From: Streptomyces cinerochromogenes
Lineage (GTDB): Bacteria > Actinomycetota > Actinomycetes > Streptomycetales > Streptomycetaceae
Length of the DNA stretch: 64,000 bases
Reading direction: 5' to 3'
NCBI RefSeq assembly: GCF_014648635.1
Contig: NZ_BMRM01000029.1
Coordinates: forward strand, 1 to 64,000
Shown here in pieces: positions 42,236-51,938 of this stretch (its first letter is position 1; each line of letters begins with the position of its first letter). A model generated the notes under the pieces. The model saw only the letters and a program-made list of their open reading frames with translations, had not been told where the DNA came from and searched no databases. Position numbers and translations under genes: made by a program.

Positions 42236-43381
42236 ATGAGCACCTACCGCGACCTCACCGCCCCCATCGGCTCCCGCCGAGCCCCGGTCCTGCGCACCGT
42301 CGGCACCCGAGAGCGCCGGTCCCACCTGACCGCGCCCCGGGTGCCCACGGTCGGTATCGACATCGGCGGCACCAAGGTCATGGCGGGCGTCGTGGACGCC
42401 GACGGCAACATCCTGGAGAAGCTCCGCACGGAGACCCCGGACAAGTCCAAGAGCCCCAAGGTCGTCGAGGACACCATCGTCGAGCTGGTCCTGGACCTGT
42501 CCGACCGGCACGACGTGCACGCGGTCGGCATCGGCGCCGCCGGCTGGGTCGACGCCGACCGCAACCGCGTCCTGTTCGCCCCCCACCTGTCCTGGCGCAA
42601 CGAACCCCTGCGCGACCGCATCGCCGGCCGCCTCGCCGTGCCGGTCCTGGTCGACAACGACGCCAACACCGCCGCCTGGGCCGAGTGGCGCTTCGGCGCC
42701 GGCCGCGGCGAGGACCACCTGGTCATGATCACCCTCGGCACGGGCATCGGCGGCGCCATCCTGGAGGACGGCCAGGTCAAGCGCGGCAAGTTCGGTGTCG
42801 CCGGAGAGTTCGGCCACATGCAGGTCGTCCCCGGCGGGCACCGCTGCCCGTGCGGCAACCGCGGCTGCTGGGAGCAGTACAGCTCCGGCAACGCCCTCGT
42901 CCGCGAGGCCAGGGAACTGGCCGCGGCCGACTCCCCGGTGGCCTACGGGATCATCGAGCACGTCAAGGGCAACATCCACGAGATCACCGGCCCGATGATC
43001 ACCGAGCTGGCCCGCGAGGGCGACGCGATGTGCGTGGAGCTGCTCCAGGACATCGGCCAGTGGCTCGGCGTCGGCATCGCCAACCTCGCCGCCGCCCTCG
43101 ACCCCTCCTGCTTCGTCATCGGCGGCGGTGTCTCGGCCGCCGACGACCTGCTCATCGGCCCGGCCCGGGACGCCTTCAAGCGCCACCTCACCGGCCGCGG
43201 CTACCGCCCCGAGGCCCGCATCACCCGCGCCCAGCTCGGCCCCGAGGCCGGCATGGTGGGCGCCGCCGACCTGGCCCGGCTGGTCGCCCGCCGCTTCCGC
43301 CGGGCCAAGCGGCGCCGGGTGGAGCGGTACGAGCGCTACGAGCGGTACGTCCAGGGCCGCCGCGACCAGGACACCGCATGA
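42236..43381 (+). CDS. ROK-family sugar kinase
   Basis: A 381-residue ROK kinase. VGIDIGGTKVMAGVVD binds ATP phosphate, LVDNDANTAAWAE has the catalytic Asp, and GHMQVVPGGHRCPCGNRGCWEQYSSG is the ROK signature with the zinc-binding His and Cys. It phosphorylates an incoming hexose or related sugar. ATG 42236 lacks a ribosome site and sits nine bases after CAGAAT, so it may be leaderless. A 60-residue N-terminal extension precedes the kinase core. Confidence 0.94.
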   Translation: MSTYRDLTAPIGSRRAPVLRTVGTRERRSHLTAPRVPTVGIDIGGTKVMAGVVDADGNILEKLRTETPDKSKSPKVVEDTIVELVLDLSDRHDVHAVGIGAAGWVDADRNRVLFAPHLSWRNEPLRDRIAGRLAVPVLVDNDANTAAWAEWRFGAGRGEDHLVMITLGTGIGGAILEDGQVKRGKFGVAGEFGHMQVVPGGHRCPCGNRGCWEQYSSGNALVREARELAAADSPVAYGIIEHVKGNIHEITGPMITELAREGDAMCVELLQDIGQWLGVGIANLAAALDPSCFVIGGGVSAADDLLIGPARDAFKRHLTGRGYRPEARITRAQLGPEAGMVGAADLARLVARRFRRAKRRRVERYERYERYVQGRRDQDTA

Positions 43382-43959
43382 CCTCGTCGCTGCCCCACCA
43401 GGGCGGCCCGCCCGACGAGCCGCAGCGGCCCGTCGAGGACCCCCGGCACAAGGCGAAGCGGCGGGCCCTCACCCTGCTGATCATCGTCCTGCTCATCGGC
43501 GTCCCGGCCGGCTACCTGGTGATCTCCGCGAACCAGAGCCGCGACAGCGGCAAGGACAAGGAGGCCAAGTACTCGGCGACCGGCCTCACCCCGGGCTGGC
43601 CGTCGAAGGTCCAGCGCCGCCTGTACCAGGTGACCGTCCCGCACCCCGCCGACGACATCGCCTCCTACGAGACGAACAACTGGAAGACCAGCCGTCTCTA
43701 CGTCCAGTTCCGCACCAACCCCGCCGGCCTGGACAGCTTCCTGGGGGCCATGGGCGTCCGCCGCGACCAGCTGAGGAAGAACGAGATCGCCGTCGGCGAA
43801 CGCGACCGGAAGGTCAGCGGCTGGACCTTCGGCGGCCCGGGCCCGTGGTACGGCCTGACCCACGAACAGAGGAACCCGGCACCCACCCAGGACGTGGTCG
43901 TCAACCTGTCCGACCCCCGGCAGCCGATGGTGTTCGTCGTCTCCCGCACGGTGCCGTAG
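43378..43959 (+). CDS. Membrane-anchored protein of unknown function
   Basis: A 193-residue protein with a cytoplasmic basic N-terminus (RHKAKRRA), one membrane helix (LTLLIIVLLIGVPAGYLVIS) and an outward domain of about 140 residues (PHPADDIASYETNNWKTSRLYVQF, KVSGWTFGGPGPWYGL). It overlaps the ROK kinase stop by four bases and is expressed with it. I recognise no catalytic motif. Confidence 0.75.
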   Translation: MTSSLPHQGGPPDEPQRPVEDPRHKAKRRALTLLIIVLLIGVPAGYLVISANQSRDSGKDKEAKYSATGLTPGWPSKVQRRLYQVTVPHPADDIASYETNNWKTSRLYVQFRTNPAGLDSFLGAMGVRRDQLRKNEIAVGERDRKVSGWTFGGPGPWYGLTHEQRNPAPTQDVVVNLSDPRQPMVFVVSRTVP

Positions 43960-44053
43960 CCGGGCCCCGACCGGCCCCGGAGCCGATTGTCAGACCCCGC
44001 CCGTAGAGTCGGAGACGACTGATCCGGGACACGGGCGGGAGGTGGCAGGACGT

Positions 44054-46909
44054 ATGAGCGGCACGGCTGCGGTGGCCGAGCGCACAGGGGGTTCCCCTCA
44101 GACGGGTGCCGGGCACCCGGTCCCGGTGCGTCTCGCGTCCGTCTACCTGCCCGCGCCCCTGCCCCGCCAGGGCCGCCTCGCCTTCTGGGACCCCGACGGC
44201 GCCCCGCTGCCCGAGGGTGCCGGTGCGACCGCCGAGGAGCTGACGGTCGTACGACGGCACGGTCCCGGAGTGCGCCGCCGGCAGGTGCCCGCCCTGACCC
44301 TGCCGCTCGCCGAGGCCCTGCCGCTGCTGGTCCGCGCCCGGCGCGACCCGGCCGCCCACCCGGCCACCGCCTGCTGGGGCGCCGCCGCCCTGCACGCGCT
44401 GCGGCTCGTCGCCCGCGGCCGGCTGCTCCCGGGCCTCACCCCGGGCGGCCACGACGCCTGGCGGGCCGGCCCGCTGGAGCCCGAGGACATCGCCCACCTG
44501 CGCGCCGTCGCCGCGGCCCTGCCCGCCGAGGGCCACGCGGTGCCCCTGCCCGGCCCGGGCCCGCTGTGCCTGCCCGAACCGGAGGCCCTGGTCCGCTCCT
44601 TCCTGGACGCGGTCGCCGACACCCTGCCCCGCACGCCCGCGGCCCCCTTCACCGCCGGCCGGCCCTACGCGGCCCGCGAGCCCCAGCACCTGCCCGAGGC
44701 CCACGCCTGGGCGGCCGAGGTCGCCGCCGGGATGGACGCGGGCGTCCGGATCTCGCTGCGCCTGGACCTGTCCGCGTACGACGTGTTCGACGCCGGCGCA
44801 CGGGAGGGAACGCGTGCCGCGGGGGCGGCGATCGTGCAGGTGCACAGCCTCGCCGACCCCACCCTGGTGACCGACGCGGCGGCCCTGTGGACGGGCGGGG
44901 CCGACGCGGCGTTCGGACCCCGCGCGCGCGTGGACACCGCCCTCGCCGTCCGGCGTGCCGCCCGGGTGTGGCCGCCCCTGGACCGCCTCACCGAACAGGA
45001 CGTGCCCGACGTCCTCGCCCTCACCGAGGAGGAGCTGGGCGACCTGCTCGGCGTGGCGGCGGGCCGGCTCGCCGCCGCCGGGGTCGCCGTCCACTGGCCC
45101 CGCGACCTCGCCCGCGACCTGACCGCCACCGCGGTGGTCCGCCCGGCGCCCGGCTCCGCGACCGACGGCACCGGCTTCTTCGAGAGCGAGGACCTGCTCC
45201 GGTTCCGCTGGCAGCTGGCGATCGGCGGCGACCCGCTCAGCGAGGCCGAGATGGACACCCTCGCCGAGGCCCACCGCCCTGTCGTCCGGCTGCGCGACCG
45301 CTGGGTGCTGGTCGACCCCGCCCTGGTCCGCAAGGCCCGCAAGCGCGAACTCGGCCTGCTCGACCCGGTCGACGCGCTGTCCGTCGCCCTCACCGGCGAG
45401 GCCGAGGTGGACGGCGAGACCGTCGACGTCGTCCCCGCCGGCGCGCTGGCCGCCCTCCGCGACCGGCTCACCGCGGGCCTGCACCCCGCCGCCCCGCCCC
45501 CCGGCCTGAACGCCGTCCTCCGCGACTACCAGCTGCGCGGCCTGGCCTGGCTCGACCTCATGACCTCCCTCGGCCTCGGCGGCTGTCTCGCCGACGACAT
45601 GGGCCTCGGCAAGACCGTCACCCTCATCGCCCTGCACCTGAAGCGGGCCCGCACCGAGCCGACCCTCGTCGTCTGCCCGGCCAGCCTCCTCGGCAACTGG
45701 CAGCGGGAGATCACCCGCTTCGCCCCCGGCGTCCCCGTCCGCCGCTTCCACGGCCCCGAGCGCACCCTGGAGGACGTGACCGGCGGTTTCGTCCTCACCA
45801 CGTACGGCACCATGCGCTCCACCGCCGCGCAGCTGGCGCGGCAGCCCTGGGGCATGGTCGTCGCCGACGAGGCACAGCACGTGAAGAACCCCTACTCCGC
45901 CACCGCCAAGGCGCTGCGCACCATCCCGTCCCCCGCGCGCGTGGCGCTGACGGGCACCCCCGTGGAGAACAACCTCTCCGAACTGTGGGCCCTGCTCGAC
46001 TGGACCACCCCCGGCCTCCTCGGCCCGCTGAAGTCCTTCCGCGCCCGCCACGCCCGAGCCGTCGAGAACGGCGAGGACACGGACGCCGTGGAGCGCCTCG
46101 CCCGCCTGGTCCGGCCCTTCCTGCTGCGCCGCAAGAAGTCCGACCCCGGCATCGTGCCCGAGCTGCCGCCCAAGACGGAGACCGACCACCCGGTGCCGCT
46201 CACCCGGGAGCAGGCCGCGCTGTACGAGGCGGTGGTGCGCGAGTCCATGCTGGCCATCGAGACGGCGCAGGGCATGGCCCGCCGGGGCCTGGTGCTGAAG
46301 CTGCTCGGCGCGCTGAAGCAGATCTGCGACCACCCCGCGCTCTACCTGAAGGAGCAGCCGGACCCCGACCGCCTGGCCGCCCGCTCCGGCAAACTCGCCC
46401 TCCTCGACGAGCTGCTGGACACCCTCCTCGCGGAGGACGGCTCGGCCCTCGTCTTCACCCAGTACGTCGGCATGGCCCGCCTCCTCACCGCCCACCTGTC
46501 CGCCCGCGCGGTCCCCGTCGACCTGCTGCACGGCGGCACGCCGGTGCCCGAGCGCGAGCGCATGGTCGACCGCTTCCAGAGCGGCGAGACCCCGGTCCTG
46601 GTGCTGTCCCTGAAGGCCGCCGGCACCGGCCTCAACCTGACCCGGGCCGGCCATGTCGTCCACTTCGACCGCTGGTGGAACCCTGCCGTCGAGGAACAGG
46701 CCACGGACCGCGCGTACCGCATCGGGCAGACCCAGCCCGTCCAGGTCCACCGCCTGGTCACCGAGGGCACGGTGGAGGACCGCATCGCCGAGATGCTCGC
46801 CTCCAAGCGCGCCCTGGCCGACGCCGTCCTCGGCTCCGGCGAGGCCGCGCTCACCGAACTCACGGACCGTGAACTCTCCGACCTGGTCTCCCTGCGGAGG
46901 ACGCCATGA
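44054..46909 (+). CDS. SNF2-family DNA translocase/helicase
   Basis: A 951-residue SWI2/SNF2 ATPase. The N-terminal 480 residues are a bacterial SNF2-specific domain; motor motifs follow: GCLADDMGLGKTVTLIA (I), LVVCPASLLGNWQREI (Ia), VVADEAQHVKN (II, DEAQ), LTGTPVENNLSELW (III), SALVFTQYVGM (IV), LVLSLKAAGTGLNLTRA (V) and DRAYRIGQTQPVQVHRL (VI). Overlaps the SWIM gene by ATGA, a pairing I know as common in actinobacteria. Probable role in DNA repair or chromatin-like remodelling. Confidence 0.95.
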   Translation: MSGTAAVAERTGGSPQTGAGHPVPVRLASVYLPAPLPRQGRLAFWDPDGAPLPEGAGATAEELTVVRRHGPGVRRRQVPALTLPLAEALPLLVRARRDPAAHPATACWGAAALHALRLVARGRLLPGLTPGGHDAWRAGPLEPEDIAHLRAVAAALPAEGHAVPLPGPGPLCLPEPEALVRSFLDAVADTLPRTPAAPFTAGRPYAAREPQHLPEAHAWAAEVAAGMDAGVRISLRLDLSAYDVFDAGAREGTRAAGAAIVQVHSLADPTLVTDAAALWTGGADAAFGPRARVDTALAVRRAARVWPPLDRLTEQDVPDVLALTEEELGDLLGVAAGRLAAAGVAVHWPRDLARDLTATAVVRPAPGSATDGTGFFESEDLLRFRWQLAIGGDPLSEAEMDTLAEAHRPVVRLRDRWVLVDPALVRKARKRELGLLDPVDALSVALTGEAEVDGETVDVVPAGALAALRDRLTAGLHPAAPPPGLNAVLRDYQLRGLAWLDLMTSLGLGGCLADDMGLGKTVTLIALHLKRARTEPTLVVCPASLLGNWQREITRFAPGVPVRRFHGPERTLEDVTGGFVLTTYGTMRSTAAQLARQPWGMVVADEAQHVKNPYSATAKALRTIPSPARVALTGTPVENNLSELWALLDWTTPGLLGPLKSFRARHARAVENGEDTDAVERLARLVRPFLLRRKKSDPGIVPELPPKTETDHPVPLTREQAALYEAVVRESMLAIETAQGMARRGLVLKLLGALKQICDHPALYLKEQPDPDRLAARSGKLALLDELLDTLLAEDGSALVFTQYVGMARLLTAHLSARAVPVDLLHGGTPVPERERMVDRFQSGETPVLVLSLKAAGTGLNLTRAGHVVHFDRWWNPAVEEQATDRAYRIGQTQPVQVHRLVTEGTVEDRIAEMLASKRALADAVLGSGEAALTELTDRELSDLVSLRRTP

Positions 46910-49197
46910 CCGGCCCCGACGACCCCCGCCCCGCGGACGCCGCCCGCCGCGCCCTGCGGGCGGCCCGCCACGGAGCAGGCACCGGCACCGACGGCACGGA
47001 GGCGGAGCCGGGCGATCTGCCGGCGACGGTGCCGTCCGGTGGTGGCGGTGAGTCGGGTGACCTGCCGGCGACGGTGTCGTCCGGTGGTGGCGGTCAGCCG
47101 GGCGATGCGGCGCGTGGGGTGCTGTCCGGTGGCGGCGAGGCCGGGGCGGAGGACCTGACCCGCGAGGTGCCGTCCCGCGAGAGCGCGGCGCGGCCCGGGG
47201 GTGCGGTGCGGCCCGGGGATGCGGCGCGGGCGGCGCTCCGGGCTGCCTTCTCCGCGCGGCGGGGAGACACGTCGGGGGCCGATGACGGGGCGCCGGCGGG
47301 CGACGTCACCGATCCGGTGGCGGGCGCGGGGCAGGAGGAGCCGGCGCGCGCCGCGGCGGAAGCGGGGCCGGGTGGTTCGGGTGCGGCCGGTTCGGGTGCG
47401 GCCGGTGCCGGTGTTGGCGGTGGGGGTGTTGGCGGTGCCGGTCCTGCCAGTGCCGGTGCCCGTGCTGACGGTGCCCGTGACGGTTCCGGTGCTGTCGGTG
47501 CCACGGGTGGGCGTCCCGGGGATGCCGCGCGGGAGGCGCTGCGTGCGGCCCGCCGGGAGGCCCTGCGCGCCCGGGCGGCGGAGCCCCGGCGTGAGCGGCG
47601 GGCACCGGCGCCGACCGGTCCCGCGGCGCCCGCGCCGGAGGGGGAGGCCCGGGCCGCCAGGGCGAAAGCCGCGCAGGAGATGCGGCACTACCTGGCGAAC
47701 GCCTTCCGCATGCCCACGTGGACGGACACCCCCGACGAGCCGGAACACCCCGCCCACGGCACCCCCGCGCCCACCGAGCCGACCTCGCCGACGCCCACGC
47801 CCACGTCCACGCCGACGCAGCCTCCCACGCCGACGTCAGCCCCGTCGTCCCCCGTCCCGGTCCCGCCCCCGGCCCCCGCCCCGGCCGGTCCGGTCGCCCC
47901 CGTCACACCGGCGACCCCCCAAGTGCCCCCCACCATGGCCACCCCCCACCGCGACACCGAGCTCCGGCGTACGTTCCCGGCGTTCGCGGTGCGGGAGAAG
48001 GCGGGGGAGGAGACGCCGTTCGCCGGGACCTGGTGGGGGAACGCCTGGGTGGCGGCGCTGGAGCGGGGGGCCTTGGACGGCAGGCGGCTGGCGCGCGGAC
48101 GGGGGTACGCGGAGCGGGGGCACGTGGACGCGATCACCGTCACCCCGGGGCTGGTGCTGGCCTATGTGCGCGGCAGCCGGCCCCGCCCCTACCGGGTGCA
48201 GGTCCGGGTGCGGACCCTGGGGGACGAGGACTGGGAGAGGTTCCTCGACACCGCGGCCGACCGGCCCGGGCACATCGCGGCGCTGCTCGACAAGGAGCTG
48301 CCCCACTCGCTCGCCGACTGCGGCGTGCCCCTTCTGCCCGGGCCCGGCGACCTCACCCCCCGGTGCAGCTGCCCCGACTCCGGCCACCCCTGCAAGCACG
48401 CCGCCGCCCTCTGCTACCAGACCGCCCGCCTGCTCGACGCCGACCCGTTCGTGCTGCTCCTGCTGCGCGGCCGGGGCGAGAAGGAACTGCTCGACGCGCT
48501 GTCCCGGCGCAGCGCCGCCCGCGCCGCGCGGGAAGCACAGCCGCAGACCCTGCCCGGCGTCCGGGCCACCGAGGCCCTCGCCGCGCGCGAACGCCCGCCG
48601 CTGCCCCCGCCGTCGCCGGTGCCCCCGCACCCCGGGCAGCCTCCGGTCTACCCCTCGGCACCCGGCGGCCCGGACCCCTTCGCGCTGGACCAGCTGGCCA
48701 CCGACGCGGCCGCCCGCGCCCACGCCCTGCTCGGCACCGGACGCGACCCGGTCGGCGAGCTGACCCTGTGGCAGGACGCGGTACGGCTCGCCGCGGCTCG
48801 CCCCGGTTCCGGGCTGACCGCGGCCACCCGGGCGCTGTACGCCACGCTCGCCGACGCCGTCGGCCGTACCCCGGTCGACCTGGCGCGTGCCGTCGCCGCG
48901 TGGCGGCAGGGCGGCCCCGCGGGCCTGGCCGTCCTGGAGGAGCCCTGGGATCCGCCCGCCGGGCGTTTCGACCGGGCCCGCCCGCTGCTGCTCGCCGCCG
49001 ACCTCCCGGCGTTCCGCCCTTGGCGCAACCGGCTCACCCACCCCCGCGGCCACGTCCAGCTCCGCCTCGGCCGCGACGGCCTCTGGTACGCCTACGAGTC
49101 GGAGCCCGGCCAGGACGACTGGTGGCCCCGCGGCACCCCGGACCCCGACCCGGTGGGCGCGCTGACCGGGCTCGGCGTCCCCGACGACGCCCGGTGA
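46906..49197 (+). CDS. SWIM zinc-finger protein
   Basis: A 763-residue protein. Residues 1-340 are low-complexity (Gly/Ala repeats with GDLPATVSSGGGG units, then a Pro/Thr-rich stretch), from about 345 begins a folded domain (TFPAFAVREKAGEETPFAGTWWGNAWV) and the zinc finger CSCPDSGHPCKHAAALCYQ (CxCx(n)CxH) is near residue 487. SWIM domains bind DNA or proteins. Coupled to the SNF2 gene and probably its partner. The long disordered N-terminus is unusual. Confidence 0.9.
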   Translation: MTGPDDPRPADAARRALRAARHGAGTGTDGTEAEPGDLPATVPSGGGGESGDLPATVSSGGGGQPGDAARGVLSGGGEAGAEDLTREVPSRESAARPGGAVRPGDAARAALRAAFSARRGDTSGADDGAPAGDVTDPVAGAGQEEPARAAAEAGPGGSGAAGSGAAGAGVGGGGVGGAGPASAGARADGARDGSGAVGATGGRPGDAAREALRAARREALRARAAEPRRERRAPAPTGPAAPAPEGEARAARAKAAQEMRHYLANAFRMPTWTDTPDEPEHPAHGTPAPTEPTSPTPTPTSTPTQPPTPTSAPSSPVPVPPPAPAPAGPVAPVTPATPQVPPTMATPHRDTELRRTFPAFAVREKAGEETPFAGTWWGNAWVAALERGALDGRRLARGRGYAERGHVDAITVTPGLVLAYVRGSRPRPYRVQVRVRTLGDEDWERFLDTAADRPGHIAALLDKELPHSLADCGVPLLPGPGDLTPRCSCPDSGHPCKHAAALCYQTARLLDADPFVLLLLRGRGEKELLDALSRRSAARAAREAQPQTLPGVRATEALAARERPPLPPPSPVPPHPGQPPVYPSAPGGPDPFALDQLATDAAARAHALLGTGRDPVGELTLWQDAVRLAAARPGSGLTAATRALYATLADAVGRTPVDLARAVAAWRQGGPAGLAVLEEPWDPPAGRFDRARPLLLAADLPAFRPWRNRLTHPRGHVQLRLGRDGLWYAYESEPGQDDWWPRGTPDPDPVGALTGLGVPDDAR

Positions 49198-49243
49198 ACG
49201 ACACCCGCTGAACGCTGCCCGGAACACCGCTCGCCGGCGGTGG

Positions 49244-50455
49244 TCAGCCCTGCCCGGCGTACCGGTTGCGGGGCGTCGGCAGGCCCAGCCGCTCGCGGAG
49301 GGTCCCGGTGCCGTACGCGCTGCGGTACGCGCCGCGGCGGCGCAGTTCCGGGACCAGCCGCCGGGTGACGGCGGTGAGGTCGTGCGGCAGCGCCCCGGGG
49401 CGCAGGCGGAAGCCGTCCAGTCCGGCGGTGCGCCAGTCGAGCAGCAGGTCGGCCAGCTCACCGGGGGTGCCCGTGAAGACCAGGGCGTCCGAGGTGTACT
49501 CCGCGCCGGCCAGCGCGTCCAGGCGTTCCTTGCGGCGGGCGGCGGCGCCGGGCTCGTCGTCGAGGAGGACGACCAGGTCGGCGAACCTGCGCAGCGGCCG
49601 GTCCCGCAGGTCCCGGCCCACCCGGTCGGCGGCCTCGGCCACCTGCGCGAGGACCGCCGTGGCGCCCGCGCGGTCGAACGGCGTCACGAAGACGACGTCG
49701 CTGGCGCGCGCCGCGAACTCGTACGGTGTCGAGGCGTGCGCGAGGCTCGCCACCACCGGCTGGCCCTGCGGCGGGCGCGGGGTGATCGAGGGGCCCCTGA
49801 CGCTGAACCAGGCGCCCTCGAAGTCGATGTGGTGCAGCTTGTCGCGGTCGAGGAAGCGGCCCGTGGCGGTGTCCCGTATCTCCGCGTCGTCCTCCCAGCT
49901 GTCCCAGAGCCGCCGGGCCACCTCCACCACGTCGGCGGCCTCCGCGAACAGCGGGCGCAGCCGCGCGGCGATCAGCTCGGGGTCGCGCAGGTCGTCGTCG
50001 GTCAGCTGCGGGGTCGTACGGCGGCCGAAGTGGGCGGCGTCGGCGGCGCGCGAGGCGATCTGCGGGCGCCATCCCGCGCGGCCCTCGCTGACGTGGTCGA
50101 GGGTGGCGATGCCGACGGCGACGTGGAAGGGCTCGGTGTGGGTGACGTTGACCGTGGGGACCAGGCCGATGCGCGTGGTGAGCAGGGCGAGATGGGAGGC
50201 GAGCAGGACCGCGTCCAGGCTGCCGCGGACCTGGTCGGTCCGGTCGTCGGGGCGGTGCGGCGCGGCCGACTGCGGGCCGAGCGCGTCCTCGAAGGTGACG
50301 AGGTCGAGGAGGCCGCGCTCGGCTTCGGCGACCAGGTCCGCCCAGTACCCGGGCGTGAACAGGGCGCCGGGCCGGGCGCCCTCGGACCGCCAGGCCGCGG
50401 GATGCCAGCCGGCGCCGTCCAGGGCGACGGCGAGGTGCAGCGGGCTGTCGTTCAC
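49244..50455 (-). CDS. LLM-class flavin-dependent monooxygenase
   Basis: A 403-residue luciferase-like (bacterial) monooxygenase. LVTFEDALGPQ, TTRIGLVPTVNVTHTEPFHVAVGIATLDHVSEGRAGW and FSVRGPSITPRPPQGQPVV are the FMN-binding core of the NtaA/SnaA/DszA-type subgroup. GTG 50455 overlaps the stop of the next upstream gene on this strand. These enzymes use reduced FMN from a separate reductase to oxidise sulfonates, chelators or antibiotic intermediates. Confidence 0.9.
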   Translation of the reverse strand: MNDSPLHLAVALDGAGWHPAAWRSEGARPGALFTPGYWADLVAEAERGLLDLVTFEDALGPQSAAPHRPDDRTDQVRGSLDAVLLASHLALLTTRIGLVPTVNVTHTEPFHVAVGIATLDHVSEGRAGWRPQIASRAADAAHFGRRTTPQLTDDDLRDPELIAARLRPLFAEAADVVEVARRLWDSWEDDAEIRDTATGRFLDRDKLHHIDFEGAWFSVRGPSITPRPPQGQPVVASLAHASTPYEFAARASDVVFVTPFDRAGATAVLAQVAEAADRVGRDLRDRPLRRFADLVVLLDDEPGAAARRKERLDALAGAEYTSDALVFTGTPGELADLLLDWRTAGLDGFRLRPGALPHDLTAVTRRLVPELRRRGAYRSAYGTGTLRERLGLPTPRNRYAGQG

Positions 50456-51831
50456 GATGCACTGCCTTCCCACTGGGCCGAAGCGGTTCTGGACGTGCGC
50501 CCGGTGTCCGGCGGCCGGCGCAGGCCGAGGTGGTCCCGCAGCGTCGTGCCGGTGTAGTCGGGGCGGTGGACGCCCTTCTCCTGGAGCAGGGGCACCACCC
50601 GGTCGACGAAGTCGTCCAGGCCGCCGGGCGTCAGGTGCGTGGCGAAGACGAAGCCGTCCGCGCCGTCGGTCTGCACGAAGTGGTCGACGGCGTCGGCGAC
50701 GGTGTGCGGGCTGCCGACGAAGGTCTGGCCGCCGTGCACCTCGATGACCAGTTCGCGGATGCTCAGCCCGCGTTCGTGGGCGAGGGCCCGCCAGCGCCGG
50801 GCGGTCTCCGCCCGGCCCGTGCGGAACACGGAGTGACCCTTCAGGACCAGCGACTCGGGTTCGGGGTCGATGTCGGGCAGCGGCCCGTCCGGGTCGTACG
50901 CGGACAGGTCGCGGCCCCAGACGGCCTCCAGGTGGGCGATCGCGGTCTGCGGGCTCACCTGGGCGCGGGTGATCTCGTCGGCGTAGGCCGCGGCCTCCGC
51001 GTCGGTGTCGGCGACGACGACGGTGGCGGTGGGCATGATCCGCAGGTCGTCCGGTGAGCGGCCGTACCGGGCGAGCCGGCCCTTGACGTCCCGGTAGAAG
51101 GCGCGGGCCTCCTCCAGCCGGTTGTACTTGCTGAACACCACCTCGGCGTCCGAGGCCGCGAAGTCACGGCCCGCGTCGGACTCCCCGGCCTGGATGACCA
51201 CCGGGTGCCCCTGCGGGCTGCGCGGGGTGGTGAACCGCCCCGCGATGTCGAAGTGCCCGCCGTGGTGGGTGAACGCGCCGGCCCCGGGGCGCACGAACCG
51301 CCCGGACACCGGGTCCGCGGGCACATCCGCTCCGTGCCAGCTGTCCCACAGCTCACGCGCCGTCGCGAGGAACTCGGCGGCGCGGGAGTAGCGGTCGGCC
51401 TCGGCGAGGAAGCCGCCGCGGCGGAAGTTCTCCCCGGTGAAGGCGTCGAAGCTGGTCACCACGTTCCAGCCGGCCCGTCCGCCGCTGAGGTGGTCCAGGG
51501 TCGCCAGCCGGCGCGCCACCTCGTACGGCTCGTTGAACGTGGCGTTGACGGTGGCGGCGACCCCGAGCCGCGTGGTGGCGGCGGCCAGGGCGCTCAGCAT
51601 CGTCAGGTTGTCCGGGCGGCCGGCCACGTCCAGCTCGTAGACGCGGCCCTTGTGTTCGCGCAGCCGCAGCCCTTCGGCGAGGAAGAAGAAGTCGAACTTC
51701 CCGCGCTCCGCGGTCCGCGCGAGGTGCACGAAGGAGCCGATGGCGATCTGGCTCCCGGAGCGTGGGTCCGACCAGACGGTGACGTTGTGGATGCCCGGCA
51801 GCTGGGCCGCGAGGTGGATCTGCTTCGGCAC
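50452..51831 (-). CDS. NtaA/SnaA-type FMN-dependent monooxygenase
   Basis: A 459-residue LLM monooxygenase. KQIHLAAQLPGIHNVTVWSD, FDFFFLAEGL, LGVAATVNATFNEPYEVARRLATLDHLSGGRAGWNVVTSFDAFTGENFRRGG and FTTPRSPQGHPVVIQAGESDAGRDFA are diagnostic. GTG 51831 follows AAGGAG. It is coupled to the second LLM gene; the two may act on one substrate. Upstream lies the atypical response regulator, but 107 bp separate them. Confidence 0.92.
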   Translation of the reverse strand: MPKQIHLAAQLPGIHNVTVWSDPRSGSQIAIGSFVHLARTAERGKFDFFFLAEGLRLREHKGRVYELDVAGRPDNLTMLSALAAATTRLGVAATVNATFNEPYEVARRLATLDHLSGGRAGWNVVTSFDAFTGENFRRGGFLAEADRYSRAAEFLATARELWDSWHGADVPADPVSGRFVRPGAGAFTHHGGHFDIAGRFTTPRSPQGHPVVIQAGESDAGRDFAASDAEVVFSKYNRLEEARAFYRDVKGRLARYGRSPDDLRIMPTATVVVADTDAEAAAYADEITRAQVSPQTAIAHLEAVWGRDLSAYDPDGPLPDIDPEPESLVLKGHSVFRTGRAETARRWRALAHERGLSIRELVIEVHGGQTFVGSPHTVADAVDHFVQTDGADGFVFATHLTPGGLDDFVDRVVPLLQEKGVHRPDYTGTTLRDHLGLRRPPDTGRTSRTASAQWEGSAS

Positions 51832-51938
51832 GGTGCTCCTTGTCAGGCGCGGGTTCTCGGATGCGGGGGAAGCGGCCCCGGGCAGCGCGGTGACCGGCAC
51901 CGCGTGTGCCCGGGGCCCTGGGCAGCGGGCCGGGCGGG

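Noticed and set aside
43901..46750. Long minus-strand open frame opposite the SNF2 gene
   Set aside because: The plus strand encodes all helicase motifs; the antisense product is low-complexity Arg/Gly/Val-rich.
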